This document shows, piece by piece, positions 59,651-64,000 of a stretch of 64,000 nucleotides of DNA. The notes below the pieces were generated by a model, which saw only the letters and a program-made list of their open reading frames with translations, had not been told where the DNA came from and made no database searches. This DNA is from Verrucomicrobiota bacterium (lineage in GTDB: Bacteria > Verrucomicrobiota > Verrucomicrobiia > Limisphaerales > UBA11320), in contig JACQFQ010000006.1 of the NCBI GenBank assembly GCA_016199985.1, positions 124,001 to 188,000 on the forward strand, read 5' to 3'. Numbering within the stretch: the first letter of the stretch is position 1; each line of letters starts with the position of its first letter. The translations under genes and the position numbers were made by a program.

Positions 59651-59824
59651 GGGCACGACGCTTTGCTTCGTGCCCCAAAGGCGTGCCGCCCTTGGACGCT
59701 TGACGTCTATCCCTGCTCAAGGGAGTGCCTCCCCTGAACCCCTGCCGCAAGGCGCTCAGGCCGCCCTTGCCTACCCGGCCCGAAGCGTGCCGCCTCGACC
59801 TGCCCAAAGGGCAGAGCCCCTTGG
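59651..59824. repeat. Array of short stem-loops between relaxase and coupling protein genes
   Basis: Five hairpins follow each other: GGGCACGA/TCGTGCCC (59651-59675), CCAAAGGCGTGCCGCCCTTGG (59675-59695), AGGGAGTGCCTCCCCT (59719-59735), GCAAGGCGC...GCCCTTGC (59747-59770) and CCAAAGGGC...GCCCCTTGG (59804-59824). Four share a consensus of the form CAAGG-GC-N-GC-CCTTG. No protein-coding gene is supported anywhere in 59423-59935, so this is a candidate oriT or structured RNA. Confidence 0.55.
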
Positions 59825-59935
59825 AACCTCCACCATGCGGATACGGGTGCAGTGAGCTCCGATCCGGCCTTCCTGCCTCGCATCCCGTTTCTGCGAAACG
59901 ACGCCCACCGGCCTCATGGTGAAAGCGCATAAAGC

Positions 59936-61408
59936 CTACCGCTGCCTAAAGGTCAAAAGCTTGTGGGGCAGTATCTCGCCGTGGCCGCCCGCGGGGTCGA
60001 GGAATTGGTTACCGCCATTGTAGACAATGGCCTCGACCAGGTAGTCGTTTTGCTGGCCGCCGCGCTTCAGAGTGGTGAAGCGCGAGGGCTCTATAAAGCG
60101 TCGCCGCTCCTCTTTGCGAGAGACCGCCGCGCTCCGGCTTTCCTGCCCGGCGGCTTGCTGCGTACCATCGTTGCTCCCCCGCGCGACATTGGTGCTGGTA
60201 ACGTGCAACCAGTGTTCCCCGAGAAGCTTCGCCGCCCAGTCGTTGGTTCCCCCGCTGTTTTGACAGAAAAACTTGGCTTGCAGGTTGCCGAGCAGCGAGT
60301 CCACGGCGTCATCGTTTCCGAGCACTCTTCTTAAGCTCTCGCGGCTTTGCGTGATGTAAACCGTGCACCCACCGGCCGACCTGGCTACCGCCTGATACTC
60401 GGCGTCGAAATCGGTGACGAAGTTCTGTGCTTCATCCGCCCACAGGAAGACCGGTCGCATGAAGCCGCCCTCCGGCGGCATCCGGCGGAGCACGGCAAGC
60501 TGGAAACAGAACTTCCAGGCTAGATTGGCGATTTTGCCGACCAGGCGGTATTCCTGGATGGGCAGGTCGACGATAATGATTTTACCGGCAAAGGCGTCCT
60601 CCGGCTTGATATTGGTATCCGTGCAAAAGAGCTTCCTCAGCGGGCGGGTGACGAAGGGGCGCAGCAACATCGAAAACGTCAGGTCGACGATTGAGCGCGT
60701 CTTCTCGGAGAGAGCAGGATATTCCCGCAGCCAGTAGGTCTGGCACTCCTCGAAATCGGCGCGGATGTCGGCATCGCCTTTGACGGTCGCTTCGTCGCCT
60801 TCGTGCAAGGTGATGGCGCAAACGCTCTTCTCATGCCAGTCCTCATCCTCAGTCTGGAGCGCGGTGAGTGGAGCCGAGTTCATGATCGAGCGCAAAAGCG
60901 GTAGTGAGATTCGAAGCCCGGCGAAGAGAGGGAGGTCGACCAGGTTGGTCAGCATGTGGGCAAGCGCGTCGTCCCAGAACCGGTCGCCTCCCGCGCTGAC
61001 CTTCGCAGTTCGTCCTGAAACGGCGGTGGCGATTTGCGAGAGAATGGCGACGATGTTAATCGTCAGCCCGCCGCCCTCTCCAGGCCGCGCTGCCTCCCAG
61101 TCCATGAAGTTGTATCGCCACTGGCCTTGCCCATCGACGATGACCAGATCATCCGTTCGCCCGGTCTCCGCCGCCCATTGCTCCCATTGGAACCGTTCTT
61201 CCTGTTTGGCGCAGAGAACGAGGCCGCCGAAGTCGGCGGCAAGGTAGCTGTAAGCAAGATGCTTGGCCGGACCGGAGGTCTTGCCCGAGCCGGTTGCGCC
61301 GAAGATACAGACGCCGGTGCCGGCATCGGCGAGCCGAAATGCGTCGCCGTCGCCCCAATCCTGAAGGATGGTCTGCGGATGGAAGTCCGCCAGATTGTCG
61401 TGGTGCAT
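59936..61408 (-). CDS. VirD4/TraD-type coupling ATPase
   Basis: The ATG at 61408 (MHHDNLADFHPQTILQDWGD) gives 490 residues. Walker A is FGATGSGKTSG (~38-46) and Walker B VFLWADEAQNF (~320-330); YITQSRESLRRVLGN near the C-terminal third resembles the motif 3 region of the coupling proteins. There is no N-terminal membrane segment, so it is the soluble type seen in some TraD/TraG relatives. It would bring the relaxase-DNA complex to a secretion channel, but no other type IV secretion genes are visible in the window, so the element is mobilisable or its channel genes lie to the right. Confidence 0.87.
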   Translation of the reverse strand: MHHDNLADFHPQTILQDWGDGDAFRLADAGTGVCIFGATGSGKTSGPAKHLAYSYLAADFGGLVLCAKQEERFQWEQWAAETGRTDDLVIVDGQGQWRYNFMDWEAARPGEGGGLTINIVAILSQIATAVSGRTAKVSAGGDRFWDDALAHMLTNLVDLPLFAGLRISLPLLRSIMNSAPLTALQTEDEDWHEKSVCAITLHEGDEATVKGDADIRADFEECQTYWLREYPALSEKTRSIVDLTFSMLLRPFVTRPLRKLFCTDTNIKPEDAFAGKIIIVDLPIQEYRLVGKIANLAWKFCFQLAVLRRMPPEGGFMRPVFLWADEAQNFVTDFDAEYQAVARSAGGCTVYITQSRESLRRVLGNDDAVDSLLGNLQAKFFCQNSGGTNDWAAKLLGEHWLHVTSTNVARGSNDGTQQAAGQESRSAAVSRKEERRRFIEPSRFTTLKRGGQQNDYLVEAIVYNGGNQFLDPAGGHGEILPHKLLTFRQR

Positions 61409-61447
61409 ACGCAAGTCGGCTGGTAACCGGAGTACGTTTCTGGTTTG

Positions 61448-61858
61448 TCAGTTCCAAATGAGAATCCATTTTGGTTCTAAGCCTCGCCAGGCACAGGCTC
61501 CGGCGATGAATTCCCCGTGCTCGGCCAGGTGGCGCTGGATGTTCTCCGGGGCAACGGTGCGGTAGTGTGGAACCAGACGCACGCCGGGGGCGTGCTGGCC
61601 AAAATGTTGACCGAGAAGGCGCGAGTGGATACCGGCCACGTCGATGTCGTAACGGGCAAGAGGCGAAAGAATAATCAGAATGGCAAAGCCGATATGCAGG
61701 CGGCGTCTATACTGTGGCAGCGCAAGGTAGATGGCTGTGACTGGAAGCCACAACGCCAGGGACACCACGCGGAAGCAAATCGCTAGTGGAATGAGAGTGC
61801 CAACGAAATAGGACAGCGTGGAACGGAACGTCTCGCAGCGGGCGGGGCTTGGGTTCAT
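61448..61858 (-). CDS. Small membrane protein of the transfer region
   Basis: The 136-residue product has two or three hydrophobic helices in its first 75 residues (FVGTLIPLAICFRVVSLALW, VTAIYLALP, HIGFAILIILSPLA) and a soluble C-terminus with several histidines (IDVAGIHSRLLGQHFGQHAP). It lies between the GTPase and the coupling protein genes on the same strand, with gaps of 8 and 39 bases. It may supply the membrane anchor that the coupling protein lacks. No family is recognised. Confidence 0.6.
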   Translation of the reverse strand: MNPSPARCETFRSTLSYFVGTLIPLAICFRVVSLALWLPVTAIYLALPQYRRRLHIGFAILIILSPLARYDIDVAGIHSRLLGQHFGQHAPGVRLVPHYRTVAPENIQRHLAEHGEFIAGACAWRGLEPKWILIWN

Positions 61859-61866
61859 GAATGGAT

Positions 61867-63051
61867 TCAGTTGAGCTTGGACGAAGGGTAGGCCATCGCG
61901 AAGGCGCTCTCGGTGGTGGCCATGCTTTGCATGACGAATTGGGCGGCGGTCTCCTGGTCGCTCACCAGCGTTTTTAGCCGCTGCGCCTCCGCCTGATTCT
62001 GCTCCTGCAATTGCTCGGCGTTGAGGAGTTTCAGTTGTGCCGAGCGGCTGGAGAACTTTGCAAACCAGGCAAAAATGCCGCCGTCGATGTTACGTTCCTC
62101 TAAAAAGCGATGGATGAATCTCCCAGCCCAGTTTCCAAAAATTTCCCACGGCTCAAGTTTCGCAAGAACGGGTCTGTTAAGCTCTCTGGCGCGTTGTTCA
62201 AGCGCCGCCTGCGCTGCTTTCATCTCCCGGTGAATCATGTCCGGCAGCACGCAGGCAAAAGGCACTTCTACGTGCAACGGTGTCGGCAGGGTGCCGTTGC
62301 TTCGGGCGGCAGTGCCGTTGAGAATGGCGGCGTATTCACGCCCGACCGAGCTTACCGGAATGAGACGCACGGTTCCGGTGCAGTTGGCAACGACGTTGTG
62401 AAACGCCGGAAACGCGAGCAGGGCGTCGCGCACTTTTCTTAAGGAATCGTCGCAAGCTTCAAAACAGTCCCATTTGGTGACGACGAAGTGAATGGATTTG
62501 TCCTTGCCGTCATACTTGGTCATCTGCTCGCACAGCGCTTGCATCTCGTGCATCCAGAACATTTCGTCCGCTGCGCCGCCGCTGAGTTGCTTGCATAGTT
62601 TTTCGCCGTCGATGAAGCCGAGCAGGATGTCGGCAATCTCGAAAATGCCGGCGGTCGCTTCTTCAATCTCTGGGTCGCCGGTGTCCTCGGTAAGCCGCTC
62701 TCCCGACATGTCGCAGTAGCAAAGAGTAACCGCGTGTTGATTGCCTGATGGCGATTTGACCGTGATGTCAAACTCGAACACATCCGTGTCAGCCAGCGCG
62801 GTAGGAGGTGGCCAAGCAGCGGTGAGCGAGTTGTAGGCGAAGCGCAGGCGCTTTTGCTGCGGCAACGGCGCGTCGAGGAAATACCCGACTTCGCTGGGGG
62901 TAGAAAGTTTGCGGTAGAGGGCGCTTAAATAGACGGTTTTTCCAGAGCCCGCCGCCCCAAGGATGACGGTATTGTATTTTCGCATAGGTTTGTGTTTGTA
63001 GTAGAAATGCACACCATCACTCGAACTTGCCGTTTGCGTGATGGCGTTCAT
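61867..63051 (-). CDS. TRAFAC/double-GTPase-like P-loop protein
   Basis: The 394-residue protein contains a Ras-like G domain: G1 ILGAAGSGKTVYL (~29-41), G3-like CYCDMSGERL, and G4 HFVVTKWDCF (TKxD). Arg-free switch regions and a long insertion between G1 and G3 resemble the double-GTPase (DO-GTPase) families described in bacterial conflict systems. The last ~60 residues form a coiled coil (LKLLNAEQLQEQNQAEAQRL). The start could be the ATG at 62985 instead of 63051. It is the middle gene between the tail-anchored protein upstream and the small membrane protein downstream. A role in defence or in controlling transfer is inferred. Confidence 0.72.
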   Translation of the reverse strand: MNAITQTASSSDGVHFYYKHKPMRKYNTVILGAAGSGKTVYLSALYRKLSTPSEVGYFLDAPLPQQKRLRFAYNSLTAAWPPPTALADTDVFEFDITVKSPSGNQHAVTLCYCDMSGERLTEDTGDPEIEEATAGIFEIADILLGFIDGEKLCKQLSGGAADEMFWMHEMQALCEQMTKYDGKDKSIHFVVTKWDCFEACDDSLRKVRDALLAFPAFHNVVANCTGTVRLIPVSSVGREYAAILNGTAARSNGTLPTPLHVEVPFACVLPDMIHREMKAAQAALEQRARELNRPVLAKLEPWEIFGNWAGRFIHRFLEERNIDGGIFAWFAKFSSRSAQLKLLNAEQLQEQNQAEAQRLKTLVSDQETAAQFVMQSMATTESAFAMAYPSSKLN

Positions 63052-63082
63052 GCCTGGTTAGTTTGGTGGAAATGTGGCGGGC

Positions 63083-63886
63083 TTAGAGGTTGCGGTGGAT
63101 GTCCGCCGTTTGGCGCTCTTGCCCGACGCGCTGAACGAAGCCGTGCTGCTTCGTTTTGGGTTTGGAAGAATGCCGATAGGCCAGATAGGCCGCGCCGATG
63201 GCAACCGCGGCGACCACGCCAAAGACGACTGTCTTGTTCATCCCGGATTTCGGCAGGTCTTTTTCCAATGCCGGCAGGGGTGATTCGGGCGGCGCGAATT
63301 TCGGAAGCGCTTGGGCGGCAGGCGGCACTTCGCGCAAGGGCGGCGGGCTGGGCGGAGCCGGTGGGTGCAGATTGGGCGACTCCTTAATGTGCAGACGCAG
63401 CTTGTCGCCCGTCGCCGCGGCGACGGGAAGCTCGATGGCATCGGAGGTAATGTGTTTCCAATCACGCGATACCTTCCAATCGCTCCCGGCCTCCCAGAAT
63501 GTTCTAAAATCCCCTTCAACGGCTTTGTGGGCGGCATCGAGTTGGACTTGCGTAAAGTGCAACTGTTCATCGGGCAACCGCTCGGTCAGGACAAGCCCCT
63601 CGTAGAGGGGAATCGGACGGCGCACATCGTCGCGCAAGATGGCGTCACTGTCCTTGCCGAGCATTCGCTCGGTGCCCTGCACCACTCGAAACACCATGTC
63701 CACCACGCCCACGGATTCATGATAGCCTTTGAGGTAAATCGCTTCCCCCGCGCCGGACTGGAATTCATTAGAACAGGCGCGGACGACCTCGTGAGCCGCG
63801 CCGGCCTTCTGGAGGAACTCGGGAATGGTCACCATCGAAAAACCGCGGATGTGGTTCTTGGTAATCAAAAATGGCCAGGCTTTCAT
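63083..63886 (-). CDS. Tail-anchored partner protein of the GTPase
   Basis: From the ATG at 63886 (MKAWPFLITKNHIRGFSMVT) the product has 267 residues: a soluble alpha/beta domain (~1-150), a Pro-rich linker (~160-200: HPPAPPSPPPLREVPP), and one C-terminal transmembrane helix (~212-232, VVFGVVAAVAIGAAYLAY) followed by a basic tail. It is encoded 32 bases upstream of the GTPase gene. The architecture of a cytosolic domain on a C-terminal anchor suits a membrane sensor or docking platform for the GTPase. I do not recognise the soluble domain; a GTPase-associated protein is a guess from context. Confidence 0.65.
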   Translation of the reverse strand: MKAWPFLITKNHIRGFSMVTIPEFLQKAGAAHEVVRACSNEFQSGAGEAIYLKGYHESVGVVDMVFRVVQGTERMLGKDSDAILRDDVRRPIPLYEGLVLTERLPDEQLHFTQVQLDAAHKAVEGDFRTFWEAGSDWKVSRDWKHITSDAIELPVAAATGDKLRLHIKESPNLHPPAPPSPPPLREVPPAAQALPKFAPPESPLPALEKDLPKSGMNKTVVFGVVAAVAIGAAYLAYRHSSKPKTKQHGFVQRVGQERQTADIHRNL

Positions 63887-63921
63887 AGTGTGTAAGTGTA
63901 TCACGCTGTAGCGAAACAGTT

Positions 63922-63954
63922 TATGACATTTCTATGACAGTGGTTGCGACAGTG
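63922..63954. promoter_or_regulatory. Short direct repeats upstream of the GTPase operon
   Basis: TATGACA occurs at 63922 and 63933 (11 bases apart) and GACAGTG at 63936 and 63948 (12 bases apart). They lie 35-70 bases before the first gene, in the expected operator region. The spacing of about one helical turn suggests a regulator. Confidence 0.4.
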
Positions 63955-64000
63955 TTTATGCCGTGGCTTCCGTAGCTTGAGTGCTGCCTTCATTGTCCTT

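Noticed and set aside
59084-59737. Plus-strand frame of 217 codons across the relaxase start and hairpin array
   Set aside because: The first half is antisense to the relaxase and the second half crosses the hairpins; there is no conserved motif or ribosome-binding site.

Overview
The window looks like a chromosome (or metagenome contig) of a high-GC bacterium of the Verrucomicrobiota, probably a Pedosphaera/Limisphaera-type soil or freshwater lineage. The evidence is a PVC-type membrane-bound dehydrogenase at the left edge, paired secreted esterases, a LamG tail, very large secreted proteins with Ig-like, RCC1-like and RHS repeats, and a WD40 serine/threonine kinase beside its own ECF sigma factor. 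No rRNA, tRNA or CRISPR array was recognised.

Layout. 1-4.3 kb (minus strand): PVC dehydrogenase, two secreted alpha/beta-hydrolase esterases and the last ~40 codons of a LamG protein. 4.35-7.1 kb (plus): a compact three-gene cassette cut into that locus and bounded by an imperfect 25-bp direct repeat. It holds an unknown protein, a small membrane protein resembling effector-associated constant component EACC1, and a gluzincin-like metallopeptidase; this is the best candidate for an undescribed conflict system. 7.7-13.8 kb: a rearranged regulator/oxidoreductase region with AraC and MarR regulators, two SDR proteins lacking the usual catalytic tyrosine, duplicated AhpD-like proteins, and a 160-bp duplicated AraC segment that has produced a broken AraC gene and a DUF488-AraC chimera. 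13.8-17.9 kb: selenium-binding-protein-like and SCO1-like proteins, a CDP-alcohol phosphatidyltransferase and an alpha/beta hydrolase. 18.1-21.6 kb: a graveyard of gene pieces around a complete IS4-family element.

21.8-34.1 kb (minus): a run of giant or small secreted proteins (autotransporter-like repeat protein, C39-peptidase/RHS protein, a lone C-terminal module, an RCC1-repeat protein). Several carry non-coding repeat sequences captured in frame. 34.3-38.7 kb: WD40 kinase and ECF sigma factor, with a matching ECF-type promoter in front of the kinase and of a small secreted protein. 39-46 kb: a variant tyrosine recombinase and a second RHS protein whose last gene overlap suggests a toxin-immunity pair.

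46.9-64 kb is a mobile island. It carries plasmid-type small genes preceded by 5' hairpins, two toxin-antitoxin pairs, a second ECF sigma factor, an RloC/PrrC-like ATPase with a CxxC zinc-hook-like motif, a P4-type integrase with clustered ATACCCC sites, a Fic protein, AlpA, a MobA/MobL relaxase, a VirD4/TraD coupling protein, and at the right edge a double-GTPase-like protein with a tail-anchored partner. The island runs off the window. Single-base frameshifts near 2.9, 8.57 and 33.6 kb may be real decay or assembly errors.
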